A stretch of DNA of 38,766 nt, taken from Nitrospinota bacterium. GTDB lineage: Bacteria; UBA8248. The stretch lies in the NCBI GenBank assembly GCA_026706735.1, contig JAPOYD010000131.1:1-38766 (forward strand), written 5' to 3'. The translations under genes and the position numbers were made by a program. The notes under the pieces are model-generated. The model was not told the origin of the DNA and did not search any database. It saw only the letters and a program-made list of their open reading frames with translations. Shown in pieces: positions 7,216 to 15,233 of this stretch. Within the stretch, counting starts at the first letter, position 1; each line of letters opens with the position of its first letter.

Positions 7216-8157
7216 CTAAATCAGAACGACGCTTTGGAAGAGATAGTCGCCGATGTTCAGGATGGTCGAACCCGCCACGCGAAAGACGAACGTGGAGTGA
7301 ACCTCGGCGAGCGCGCCTGTGTATATTCGCGTGTTCGCAATCGCGAAGTTGTCTTTCTCGCTGTTCGACAGGCGAATGATTTCGACTTCGGGATAGGCCT
7401 GCCCCGTTCCGCCAAACAGTTCGAGATTCATATCCAGACCCGCCAGACCCGCGATGCTCGTCGAATTCACCCATCCCTGTCCGCCGGCTTCCTGGCGGAT
7501 GACGTCATGTCCCGGCCACGTCAGGATTTCGTGCGTCGCGACGGAGGTCCAGTTGGTGGACAGGGTGGTGGCGAGCGTCCCTTTGGATTGGGCGGCGTAT
7601 TCCGCCTTGTTCCAGAAACTCCTGACGTACACGTCGTTTGCGAGAACGAACTGGGACGAGCCGTCCGTTCTCGCGATGCCGACGAGGGTGCGGCTTTTGT
7701 CATCCGTCTTGTGCGCCAGCCCCGTGGCGGCGTCGAACGCCCAGCTTCCTGCCCCGTCGAATTCGAGTTTCAACTTGCCTCCGTCATCGTAGACGAAGAC
7801 GGCATAGGAACTGTCAGCTGCGAGGCCTGCGTTCGTCAGCGTGATTCCCTCCCAGGGCAAATCCTCGTAATAGACGTCTCCCGACGCTTCATCGATGAAG
7901 GGCACGTGGCGCCCCGCCACGGGATTGGCGACGGCTGGATAATAGGCGGAGCCCAGCGTCGGCTTGAACGCCAGGGTGGTGGCGTTCACGTAATCGAGCC
8001 TGCCCGCGCATTCGATGGGTTGTCTGTTGGCCCGGATTTTTCCGTCCGGGAACAGGGCGGCGAGGGCCAGACGATCGATCACGCGGGCTTTCGTGGGGTG
8101 GTTGCCGCCGATGGCTTCCTCGGTATAGCGGGCGGACAGATCAGCGCCGATGGGCAT
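7216..8157 (-). CDS. Putative tail fibre-like protein
   Basis: A 313-residue, beta-rich protein starting MPIGADLSARYTEEAIGG. Internal segments such as YAVFVYDDGGKLKLEFDG and TLVGIARTDGSSQFVLANDV resemble the repeated strand-and-turn style of phage tail fibre or virion appendage proteins, and it ends with a hydrophobic strand, GDYLFQSVVLI. No catalytic motif is visible. The ATG at 8157 has AAGGAG upstream at good spacing; a longer reading from 8211 overlaps the hub gene end and adds a basic non-conserved stretch, so I reject it. Position after the hub-like gene matches a receptor-facing component. The family assignment is tentative. Confidence 0.55.
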   Translation of the reverse strand: MPIGADLSARYTEEAIGGNHPTKARVIDRLALAALFPDGKIRANRQPIECAGRLDYVNATTLAFKPTLGSAYYPAVANPVAGRHVPFIDEASGDVYYEDLPWEGITLTNAGLAADSSYAVFVYDDGGKLKLEFDGAGSWAFDAATGLAHKTDDKSRTLVGIARTDGSSQFVLANDVYVRSFWNKAEYAAQSKGTLATTLSTNWTSVATHEILTWPGHDVIRQEAGGQGWVNSTSIAGLAGLDMNLELFGGTGQAYPEVEIIRLSNSEKDNFAIANTRIYTGALAEVHSTFVFRVAGSTILNIGDYLFQSVVLI

Positions 8158-8168
8158 GGTTTTCTCCT

Positions 8169-9380
8169 TTATGCGTAAGTGGCGGCGTCGCGCTCGGCAC
8201 CCAGGAGCCAATCGCCTTCAAGTATTCTGGTGCCATCGAGAAGAGGGGAGGAAGTCAGGAAAAAGCCGGTATCCCGGATTTTGAGTTCCATGCCCTGTTC
8301 GCCCAGGTCGTAATTCACCTCGATAACCTCCCCGATTTGATTCACGAGGGGTTCGAGTTTCTTCGAGCGCATCCAGGGCACGCTGAACGCCACGTAGTCG
8401 TCCGGTTCGACTTCGAGCGCTCTCAGGGAGCCATCCTCGATGGTGAGCATGCGGGTGGGTTCGTGATAGCGACCCACGATGCGCGATTGAACAGTGGCGG
8501 CCACGCTTTCGCGCCGGACCCATTCGAGCCTGAGCGGGCTTTTAGGAGGTCTCCTGACGCCATAGAGCCTTTGGGAGGACCTGTTTTGGGTAGCGCTTCC
8601 ATCGTCGTGCTTGATGTAGCGCGCGCCTAGATAATTCCTCGCATAGAGCGCCGGAACCTGGTTGATGACGGTGTCGCGCGCCATCTCCGCTTCGATGTGC
8701 GATTGGCCGAAGCGGGGCAATACCTTTTGTGGCGCGTTAATGAAAGATTCTCCTCCGGCGATGTGAATTTTCAGGCGACCGAACGGGTCGATTTCGTATC
8801 GTCCGAGGAAATCGCCCAAAAGCGCGGTGAGGACGTCGGCAGGCGCATGATCATCCAGAATAATCCCGCCCGCCCGGTAGCCGAGCCCCTTTGCGCTGGT
8901 TGCCGCGCGCGCGAGGGCCTGCATGTCGATATCCTGCTCACTGAATCCCCAGACGCTCGCCATGAGGTCATGAACGATCCCGGCGGGGTTTTCGATGAGC
9001 CCGCCCGCTGCGGTTTTCCTGCCCTTGCATACGGCCGTCACTCGCCCTTTTGGCGGGGTGGTGAAAGCGGCGGTGGCTATGACGCCACGGCCCTGAAAGT
9101 TCTGGGCGAGCTCCAGCGTGTAATTATCCGCCTCGATGCGGCCATCGTCGTCGAACAGTACGACGCCGCCCCATATCTCGTGCCCGGCCACGCAGTAGAC
9201 GCCGTCACCTGCGGTGTCGATTTTCGGGGGTGCGTAAACGCCTGCTTTCTCGCGCGAAGGGATGGTCAAATCCCCGTAGATGATGGGGAGGCTCTGGTCT
9301 TCGAATTCAGGGGCGGCATATCGCGAAGCGCGGCCTATCTGAAACGAATCCGAGAGCCTGTCCGTCGTCGGGTCGGCCAT
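8169..9380 (-). CDS. Putative phage tail hub/tip protein
   Basis: A 403-residue protein. The N-terminal part has SLPIIYGDLT; the middle has LIENPAGIVHDLM (about 127-140), a segment typical of tail tip or hub proteins; the C-terminal part has EVEPDDYVAFSVP followed by strands, like the beta domains of baseplate hub proteins. Near the C-terminus is SSPLLDGTRILEGDWLLG, which resembles FLDGSRILDGSLLLG in the neighbouring 177-residue protein. The gene starts right after the upstream stop (9381). These are pattern matches only; a more exact subfamily cannot be given. It would form the distal end of the tail. Confidence 0.6.
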   Translation of the reverse strand: MADPTTDRLSDSFQIGRASRYAAPEFEDQSLPIIYGDLTIPSREKAGVYAPPKIDTAGDGVYCVAGHEIWGGVVLFDDDGRIEADNYTLELAQNFQGRGVIATAAFTTPPKGRVTAVCKGRKTAAGGLIENPAGIVHDLMASVWGFSEQDIDMQALARAATSAKGLGYRAGGIILDDHAPADVLTALLGDFLGRYEIDPFGRLKIHIAGGESFINAPQKVLPRFGQSHIEAEMARDTVINQVPALYARNYLGARYIKHDDGSATQNRSSQRLYGVRRPPKSPLRLEWVRRESVAATVQSRIVGRYHEPTRMLTIEDGSLRALEVEPDDYVAFSVPWMRSKKLEPLVNQIGEVIEVNYDLGEQGMELKIRDTGFFLTSSPLLDGTRILEGDWLLGAERDAATYA

Positions 9381-9914
9381 CTAGTTTCCCTCGCATTCAA
9401 TCGTGATCGATTCGATGCGCTCGATGATCCGGCGGATGGTGAAACTCGCGATCGAGAGAACGTCGGATATGTTTTGTCCCGAAAACCCGACGCGCACGTC
9501 GACTCGCCCGCCCACGAACGGCTCCGTCGCGAGCATACGGCTCATACGCGGGTGGCCGTCCATGTCGGGAGCGTTGTTGATGGCTATCGTAAGGCCCGAG
9601 AGTTCTTTTTCTCTGAATGCCTCGAGAATGGATAGGCCCTGAAACGCGCCGAGAGAGAAGCGGCCGCCGTCCTCTATCCAGTCATGGGCGCCGAGCAGCA
9701 CTTCCGCTCCCTCTCCCAGCAGGAGCGAGCCATCGAGAATCCGCGACCCGTCGAGGAAATGGATTCTTCCGCCTTGCCCGATCAGGGAGTCGGGTACCTG
9801 CTTGCCGCAGAACACGCGCTTTCCACCGGCGGTGGAGAGGTGATAGAGGACGTGCGCGGTTTTCCCTTCGTGCCCGGCAATATCCTTGACCGCCTGGTCC
9901 GTAGCGCGCTTCAT
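9381..9914 (-). CDS. Tail-module protein, putative hub-associated (177 aa)
   Basis: A 177-residue protein, beta-rich toward the C-terminus, with FVGGRVDVRVGFSGQNISD near 132-150 and a terminal IERIESITIECEG strand. This type of ending is seen in small phage tail proteins lying before the hub gene. It shares the LDGSRILDGSLLLG segment (about 54-67) with the C-terminus of the downstream protein. Its ATG overlaps the preceding stop (ATGA at 9911-9914), implying coupling. No enzyme motif is visible. I do not recognise a named family. Confidence 0.6.
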   Translation of the reverse strand: MKRATDQAVKDIAGHEGKTAHVLYHLSTAGGKRVFCGKQVPDSLIGQGGRIHFLDGSRILDGSLLLGEGAEVLLGAHDWIEDGGRFSLGAFQGLSILEAFREKELSGLTIAINNAPDMDGHPRMSRMLATEPFVGGRVDVRVGFSGQNISDVLSIASFTIRRIIERIESITIECEGN

Positions 9915-10990
9915 GCGAGCCTTTCCTTAAGCACAAGTTCGAAGGAGAAATCATCCGGCCCCATCTGGCGAGGCAGGAAACCGCCCGTGAAATGGGCGAG
10001 TATTATCGAGGCGGGGTCATCCACATCCATATGAACGAAGAACGGTTTGGCCCGCCGTGTTTCGACGTTCTTCACAGCGCGGTACATCGTGAGAAATTCC
10101 CCGCGCTGCTCATCCGATATGCGCTCATAGGGCAGGGTGACCGTGCGGCCCCGGTTCAGGAGCACCGGATGCTCCGCCATGTTTTCCGTGCGTCCCCCTT
10201 CCTCGAAGGATTCTTCTCCCACCACGTTTCCGAACCAGAAGTGATCGGCGGGCTCGAAATAACCGCCTAAATACATTTCCGAGATTTCCAGATACGCATC
10301 CAAACCGGCGGCGCCGCCTTCGGCCAGAAGACGCCAGTGGCGATACGAGCGCGGCGAGGTGGAGAGATAGTGGATGAGCGTACCATTGCGCCAGGCAAGC
10401 CTTTCATCGAGCGCGGGTGCGCGCCAGTCTGCAGAGCTGTTCGCCTGAATCCGGAGACTTGCGCCGGGTGAGAAATTGTGGAGGTGAGCGATGAATACGT
10501 CGGGAGATTTTTCCGCGTAGAAATCGAGGGCGAGCGACCACGGGTCTTCGGGCGGAGAGTTGCTCCTCAACCGCGTGGCGGGGTCGAGATCATACAGTCT
10601 TTTCGGCGAGTAAAAGCGATTCGCCGTCGCCTGCCAATGATCGCCTAAGGCGAAAGCGGGTGAATCCGCGCCACCTGCGAAGCGGATTTTCACGCCTGAA
10701 TCCAGGGCGATATCCGTCAGGGAGGTGGGGATGTTCGAGGCTTCCCAGCCACCTGCAGGAGTCGACGTCTTGCGCCACTTGAAGCGGGCGATTCCCACAT
10801 CACCCGGGGCGTCAATTTCGGCGGAGTAGACTTCCGGGTCTTCTCCGGCATAGGCGCCCGAGAAGATCATCGAGCCGCCCGCGCCCGTGACCCGGGGAAC
10901 GCCCGCGCCGACGAATCCCTTTTCCACGGAAGTGGCGGCGATGGCCGTCTCCTCATCGATGAGATTTTGATACATGAAGCGATGTCCCAT
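9911..10990 (-). CDS. Tail protein with discoidin-like domain, first gene of tail operon
   Basis: A 359-residue protein. Residues about 30-115 contain GEDPEVYSAEIDAPGDVGIA and end in ALGDHWQATA, a strand-rich module that recurs in phage tail proteins. Residues about 130-250 are discoidin-like (galactose-binding fold): DFYAEKSPDVFIAHLHNFSP, YRHWRLLAEG and AYLEISEMYLGGY. The C-terminal part, with PYERISDEQRGEFLTMYRAV, is a further structural domain. The role is probably distal tail assembly or surface binding. I chose ATG 10990 because AGGAGAG sits about six bases upstream; the open frame continues upstream to 11203 but crosses the hairpin and direct repeat and looks non-coding. Confidence 0.6.
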   Translation of the reverse strand: MGHRFMYQNLIDEETAIAATSVEKGFVGAGVPRVTGAGGSMIFSGAYAGEDPEVYSAEIDAPGDVGIARFKWRKTSTPAGGWEASNIPTSLTDIALDSGVKIRFAGGADSPAFALGDHWQATANRFYSPKRLYDLDPATRLRSNSPPEDPWSLALDFYAEKSPDVFIAHLHNFSPGASLRIQANSSADWRAPALDERLAWRNGTLIHYLSTSPRSYRHWRLLAEGGAAGLDAYLEISEMYLGGYFEPADHFWFGNVVGEESFEEGGRTENMAEHPVLLNRGRTVTLPYERISDEQRGEFLTMYRAVKNVETRRAKPFFVHMDVDDPASIILAHFTGGFLPRQMGPDDFSFELVLKERLA

Positions 10991-11250
10991 TCCACTCTCC
11001 TGGATGAGGGCTCCCGTATCGGGAGAAGCGTCTCTCCCGCCGTGCCTTCGCATCACTCCGGTGCGAGAGGATGCCGCTGTCGTGGAATATACGGAAAGCG
11101 GGGAGTCGCCTTCGCCTCGCAAATGCGGGCAAATGCGCGGAAAAAGCACATTTTGAGCAAGGTGCAGGGGATCTGGATATTTGAAACAGAATGACCCGGG
11201 CAAACTTGGGATTCTTCTTCATTTCAAGGAGAGGCTGCTGATACGGAAAT
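10991..11250. other. Divergent intergenic region between tail operon and M23 gene
   Basis: About 260 bases with no gene. It contains a perfect hairpin CTCCCG-TAT-CGGGAG (11011-11025) about ten bases upstream of the tail-operon ribosome site, and direct repeat copy 2 at 11118-11132. I see no convincing -35/-10 pair for the tail operon. Confidence 0.5.
11118..11132 (+). repeat. Direct repeat copy 2 (right of tail module)
   Basis: CGCAAATGCGGGCAA, identical to 4166-4180 and in the same orientation, 6,952 bases apart. The following bases (AATGCGCG versus TTGCGCG) are partly alike. It lies between the tail operon and the M23 promoter. Confidence 0.5.
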
Positions 11251-11278
11251 TTGAAAAATCAAGAAAATCTGCTACAAT
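11251..11278 (+). promoter_or_regulatory. Sigma70-type promoter for the M23 peptidase gene
   Basis: TTGAAA (11251-11256) and TACAAT (11273-11278) with a 16-base spacer. A 9-base inverted repeat, GACACTTCA (11279-11287) and TGAAGTGTC (11326-11334), follows directly and could act as an operator or fold in the leader. Confidence 0.6.
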
Positions 11279-11360
11279 GACACTTCAATAGCAAGATGAA
11301 GTTTTTGTTGTACCTGCCGGTTTTATGAAGTGTCCGCCCGATGCTTCGAAAGGGATCGTG

Positions 11361-12839
11361 ATGCGCAGGATAACGGCGCGTCTCGTCACGCAATTCATTT
11401 CCAAACTGAAATCCACCAGCAGTTCCACGATGGTCTGCGTAGTTGGCATATTGCTGGCGCTGGGCATCAGCGTGTTGTTGAGCAGCCGTTCAGAAATACC
11501 TCCTCCGGAATCGTCTGAAAAGAATGCTCCACGTCCAGGTGTGCGTGTAGCCGAGAAAGCGCGCGAAAATGCGACGCGCCAGGAGTTCACCAAAGCGCCC
11601 CGGAATCAGGTGAGCGAGAAGCCGGATGGAAATGCTTTGAAGGAAATCGCCCGGGATCAGCCAATCAAGAGCCCGCCGAAAGAGGAAAAACTCACCACGG
11701 AAGCGGGCAAGTTCTCCAAAGCCGACACCGTCATCGGCGTGTTGATGGCGCATAAAGTGCGCCGTTCGGAGATTCAGGAAGTCCTGGACAGCGTGCGTGA
11801 AAAGCGCATTTTTTCGCGCATTCGGGCGGGCCGGCGGTTTGAAGTGAGAAAAAAAGATGGCGAATTTCGCGAATTCGTTCTACAGCTCGACAATGAAAAT
11901 CGGCTCAGAATCTCGCGAACGCCGAACGGGAAGATGACGGCCTCGAAAGAGGCTATTCCCTATTCCATTGATGTCGTACGCATTCAATCCCGTATTCACA
12001 GTTCCTTGTATAATGCCATCGCCGATGGCGGCGGTTCTCCCGTACTGGTGAACAAGCTCAGCGATATTTTTGCATATGTCATTGATTTTCATAAGGATTT
12101 ACAGAGCGGAGACCAGGTGGAAGTCCTGGTTGAGCGGAAGCACTTAAGAGATGAATTTGTTGGTTACGGGAGGATTCTGGCGGCTGAGTTCAAAGTGGGG
12201 GACAGGCGGCACACCGCGGTGTATTTCCAGCACGGAGGCGGCAGGTATTACAACGTCGAGGGCGAATCCCTGAGGCGCGCCTTTTTGCGATCTCCGCTTC
12301 GCTATACGCGAATCAGTTCGCGCTTCACGAGCAGGCGCTTTCACCCGCTGCTCAAGCGCTACCGTCCCCACTTTGGCGTCGACTACGCCGCGCCCCGGGG
12401 AACGCCCGTCCATGCGGTCGCCGATGGCGTCGTCACCTGGGTGGGCCGCAGAAGCCAGGCCGGCAAGACGATTAAACTGCGCCATGGCGGTGGTTATCGG
12501 ACCTCCTATCTTCATCTGTATCGATATGCGCGCGGGATTCGCGCAGGCAGGCGGGTTCTCCAGGGCCAGGTGATCGGCTACGTGGGTTCCACGGGGTTGT
12601 CCACGGGCCCTCATCTGGATTACCGGCTCATCCGCCGTGGACGGTACTTGGATCCCTTGAAGGCGAAGCTCCCCAAAGGAATGCCGCTTCCCCGTTCGCT
12701 GCGTCCGGCTTTCAAAAAGATTCTGGACGAGCGTCGAACGATGTTTGACAACTTGCCCCTGCTGAAGGAAGTTCAGGCTTCACCCGCGGCCCACGAGACG
12801 TCATTCGGCGCCGCGGATCAGCAAACATCACGTCTTTGA
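11361..12839 (+). CDS. M23 family metallopeptidase (MepM/YebA-like), membrane anchored
   Basis: A 492-residue envelope protein. A membrane span lies near residues 22-42 (MVCVVGILLALGISVLL), followed by a proline/lysine-rich linker, an intermediate domain resembling the LysM/OapA-like region of MepM (about 125-290) and a C-terminal LytM/M23 domain. Zinc motifs: HFGVD (His337, Asp341), a His in SYLHLYRY near 385, and GPHLDYR, where the usual HxH is HxD (His418, Asp420). The family cleaves peptidoglycan cross-links. I place the start at ATG 11361, after AAAGGGA; an upstream in-frame ATG (11325) lacks a ribosome site and lies in the leader inverted repeat. The HxD variant may alter or retain zinc binding. 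Confidence 0.85.
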   Translation: MRRITARLVTQFISKLKSTSSSTMVCVVGILLALGISVLLSSRSEIPPPESSEKNAPRPGVRVAEKARENATRQEFTKAPRNQVSEKPDGNALKEIARDQPIKSPPKEEKLTTEAGKFSKADTVIGVLMAHKVRRSEIQEVLDSVREKRIFSRIRAGRRFEVRKKDGEFREFVLQLDNENRLRISRTPNGKMTASKEAIPYSIDVVRIQSRIHSSLYNAIADGGGSPVLVNKLSDIFAYVIDFHKDLQSGDQVEVLVERKHLRDEFVGYGRILAAEFKVGDRRHTAVYFQHGGGRYYNVEGESLRRAFLRSPLRYTRISSRFTSRRFHPLLKRYRPHFGVDYAAPRGTPVHAVADGVVTWVGRRSQAGKTIKLRHGGGYRTSYLHLYRYARGIRAGRRVLQGQVIGYVGSTGLSTGPHLDYRLIRRGRYLDPLKAKLPKGMPLPRSLRPAFKKILDERRTMFDNLPLLKEVQASPAAHETSFGAADQQTSRL

Positions 12840-12869
12840 ACGGAAAACGAAACAAGGGAGAAGGTGCTC

Positions 12870-13379
12870 ATGTTGATTCCCTTTGAGGGAGTGCTGCCTA
12901 AAATTCATGAAACCGCCTGGTTGGCGGAAACCGCCGTCGTCATAGGTGACGTGGAGATCGGCGAGCACAGCAGCGTCTGGTACAACTGCGTTCTGCGCGG
13001 AGACCACATGCCCATCCGCGTGGGCAAGCGCACCAACATACAGGACGGCTCCATTCTGCATATAGAAAGTGAAAAATACGACTGCGTACTGGGCGACGAC
13101 ATTACCGTGGGCCACATGGCCATCGTGCATGGGTGCCGGGTGGGTGACGGCGCTGTAATCGCGATGGGCGCCATCGTGCTCAACAACGTGAAGGTGGGGG
13201 CGGGCGCCGTCGTTGGGGCGGGCGCCGTCGTGCCCGAGAATAGAGTGATCGAACCCGGGACACTCTGGCTGGGCGCGCCTGCGAAATATGTTCGCGATCT
13301 CAAAGAAGATGAAATAGAACGCTTCCAGAACGCCGCCGTCTCCTACATGAACAACAAAGAACGTTTCAGAAATTCATGA
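12870..13379 (+). CDS. Gamma carbonic anhydrase-like hexapeptide-repeat protein (YrdA type)
   Basis: A 169-residue left-handed beta-helix protein: repeated [LIV]GxxxxI-type hexapeptides run through most of the chain, for example VKVGAGAVVGAGAVVPENRV. The gamma-CA residues are visible: RGD in VLRGDHMPI, and possible zinc ligands His64 (ILHIES), His82 and His87 (GHMAIVHGC). Members are trimers that bind a metal between subunits; many of this branch have no proven carbonic anhydrase activity. ATG 12870 sits nine bases after GGGAG; a GTG at 12864 is too close to that site. It lies between the M23 and Ppx/GppA genes with short gaps. Confidence 0.88.
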   Translation: MLIPFEGVLPKIHETAWLAETAVVIGDVEIGEHSSVWYNCVLRGDHMPIRVGKRTNIQDGSILHIESEKYDCVLGDDITVGHMAIVHGCRVGDGAVIAMGAIVLNNVKVGAGAVVGAGAVVPENRVIEPGTLWLGAPAKYVRDLKEDEIERFQNAAVSYMNNKERFRNS

Positions 13380-13403
13380 CCGCACCGGAAATCCTCTTTT
13401 TTC

Positions 13404-14363
13404 ATGTCTGAGCATTCCCGCCCCGACGCCTCGGCCCCGCTTGCAGCGGTGGTGGATTTGGGCACGAACGCCGCCCGCCTGGCGCTCGCTACGATCGATG
13501 ATGCGGGCAGGCTGGAATCGCATGGCCGCTGGCGTGAGCTGATTCGCCTGGGCGAGGGGGTTCGCGAGACGGGCCTTCTCTCCGAGAAGGCCATGGAGAG
13601 AGGACTCGCCTGCCTTGCCCGGTTTGCACAAATCATTGGGGAGCATCGCGTCAACCTCGTCGATGCCCTGGCGACCAGCGCGCTGCGTGAGGCGCGAAAC
13701 TCGGATGTGTTTATCGAGCGCGCCCTGCAACTGGGGATTGCAATGCGCGTTATTACGCCGGAGGAAGAAGCGCGCCTGGCGCTGGCGGGCGTTTTCGCCG
13801 GCGAGAAGGTCAGACCCGAGCGCGCGTTGGTGTTCGACGTAGGCGGAGGAAGTCTCGAGGTGATGCTTAGTGAGCATGACGAGGTTCGAGAGATGGCGAG
13901 TCTTCCCGCCGGCGTGGTGTATCTGACGGAGCACTATTTGAAGAACATGCCCACGCCTCATGAACAGGTTCAGGCTTGCTCGGAGGCGGTGGAGGCGATG
14001 CTGGCGGATGTTGATTTCGCCGAGGCGGAACTGGCGGAAATTCCCTTTATCGGTTGTGGGGGAGTGGTGGCGTTGGCTTGGTTTTTGACAGAAGGCGAAC
14101 CGCTTGGCGGGGGTGTGAATGGCCTCTCGCTGCCCGCTTCTTTTTTCGAGGAATGGGTCGGTCGGTTTGCCGGGTTGTCTTATGAAGCAAGAAACGGGCT
14201 GCGTGGTTTCGAGATGGGGCGCGAGGACGTAGCGCTTGCCGGGCTGATTGTCGTGCGCGCGTTATTGCGGTGGGGCGGCAAGAGGAAGTTCGGTATATCA
14301 ACTGGTGGTGTACGAGAGGGGAGGCTTCTGGAGTTGTTGAAGTCAAGCGCGCAGATTCGTTGA
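13404..14363 (+). CDS. Ppx/GppA family phosphatase (exopolyphosphatase-like)
   Basis: A 319-residue ASKHA-fold protein. The phosphate-1 motif is VVDLGTNAARL (about 16-26); SALREARNS and ITPEEEARLAL match the core; the phosphate-2 motif is VFDVGGGSLEV (about 145-155); CGGVVALAW near 218 and STGGVREGRL near 300 complete the domain. The family hydrolyses inorganic polyphosphate or pppGpp; this short form, lacking the C-terminal HD-like region, cannot be assigned to one substrate. The ATG lies 24 bases after the carbonic anhydrase-like stop, with only a weak ribosome site. The canonical Ser of GSNS is replaced by GTNA at the first motif. Confidence 0.88.
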   Translation: MSEHSRPDASAPLAAVVDLGTNAARLALATIDDAGRLESHGRWRELIRLGEGVRETGLLSEKAMERGLACLARFAQIIGEHRVNLVDALATSALREARNSDVFIERALQLGIAMRVITPEEEARLALAGVFAGEKVRPERALVFDVGGGSLEVMLSEHDEVREMASLPAGVVYLTEHYLKNMPTPHEQVQACSEAVEAMLADVDFAEAELAEIPFIGCGGVVALAWFLTEGEPLGGGVNGLSLPASFFEEWVGRFAGLSYEARNGLRGFEMGREDVALAGLIVVRALLRWGGKRKFGISTGGVREGRLLELLKSSAQIR

Positions 14364-14435
14364 AATCGATTGTGAGGCGTGTGTTGATTCGATGAATCAC
14401 GGGACGCCCCGATATAGCCCCTTGTGCTTTGTTGT

Positions 14436-14464
14436 TTGACACTTCCTCGCCGCCTTTTTATATT
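14436..14464 (+). promoter_or_regulatory. Strong sigma70-type promoter upstream of yceD-rpmF-plsX-fab cluster
   Basis: TTGACA (14436-14441) and TATATT (14459-14464) with an ideal 17-base spacer. The next gene is yceD at 14554, giving a leader of about 80 bases. This is the best promoter match in the window and probably drives the yceD-rpmF-fatty-acid cluster. Confidence 0.75.
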
Positions 14465-14553
14465 TGAAATCAGGCGTTATGGATAGGAGCCTGATGCGAC
14501 GCGATGTCGCAAAACGCACCCGTCTTGTGGCGCACTTCCTCTGGGGAAGCGAT

Positions 14554-15090
14554 ATGGGGAAAATACTTCAATTTCCTCTCTCCCAAATTCCGGATAATGG
14601 CCTGGATGTTGCCCTGGATTTGGAAATGGGTGATTTGGAGGAAGTTTGGTTCCGGGCGTCAAGCCTGAAGCTAACCGGCAAGTTGGAAAAAACAGGCTCT
14701 GATGAGGTGAGTTTCCAGGGTCGGTTGAGCGGTCGGTTTTTGTTGGAATGCTCTCTTGGTCTGGCGGAATTTATTCATCCATTCAACGAGCCTTTGTCCA
14801 TCTATTTTTCGCAAATGCCGCAGGATTCCGGTTCAGAAGGTGAAGTTGAACTGAATGAAGAAGACCTCGAGGTCGCGTACATCGAAAATGAAACGGTGGA
14901 TCTAACAGCGTCCGTACGCGATCAAATCGGGCTGGCGATTCCCGTTCAGCCCCGATGTCCCGATAAATGTCTGGGAGAAGCGCCTGAAACGTGCCGGAAA
15001 CTCGATGAGGGAGAGTCCGTCGGCGTGGGTGCGGAATCGGATCCGCGGTGGGGGCCGCTCAGTGGTTGGAAACCAGGGGGCTCCGCCTGA
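14554..15090 (+). CDS. yceD: YceD/DUF177 family protein
   Basis: A 178-residue protein in the standard yceD place just before rpmF. The family acts around 23S rRNA accumulation; no enzyme activity is established. Seen: FSLxxEL-like N-terminal core, one Cys in the middle (LLECSLGLAEF) where many homologues have CxRC, the acidic ELNEEDLEVAYIE segment, LTASVRDQIGLAIPVQPRC, and a Cys-rich tail (CPDKCLGEAPETC) ending DPRWGPLSGW. The start MGKILQFPLSQIPDN at 14554 matches the family's N-terminus and has GGGGA six bases upstream; upstream in-frame starts would lie at the promoter. Confidence 0.85.
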   Translation: MGKILQFPLSQIPDNGLDVALDLEMGDLEEVWFRASSLKLTGKLEKTGSDEVSFQGRLSGRFLLECSLGLAEFIHPFNEPLSIYFSQMPQDSGSEGEVELNEEDLEVAYIENETVDLTASVRDQIGLAIPVQPRCPDKCLGEAPETCRKLDEGESVGVGAESDPRWGPLSGWKPGGSA

Positions 15091-15233
15091 ATTGTGAATG
15101 GTTCGTGTGTGGTGAATCTGGAATTTGAAATATGTGGTAATATGTGATGTTTCTGTTTTCGGGTATGAAGCCGAGAGGAGGTCGGCGGGAATTGCTCGTG
15201 TTTAACGTATTATTGTGAAAGGAGTGCGGTGCT

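Larger units (their letters stand above)
4280..10990 (-). mobile_element. Phage-tail-like gene module (eight co-directional genes, no head genes)
   Basis: Eight minus-strand genes run from 10990 down to 4280 with short spacing or ATGA/TGATG overlaps, which fits one operon. Recognisable parts are a discoidin-like distal tail protein, a hub-like protein, a fibre-like protein and a tape-measure protein with GEAGPE-type motifs. No portal, terminase, capsid, integrase, sheath or endolysin gene is present. It is bracketed by 15-bp direct repeats at 4166 and 11118. It could be a prophage remnant, a domesticated tail particle or a gene-transfer-agent fragment; sequence alone does not decide. Confidence 0.65.

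Noticed and set aside
6916-8178. 420-codon plus-strand frame across the tail genes
   Set aside because: The minus-strand genes have ribosome sites, overlapping starts and domain motifs; this frame has none.
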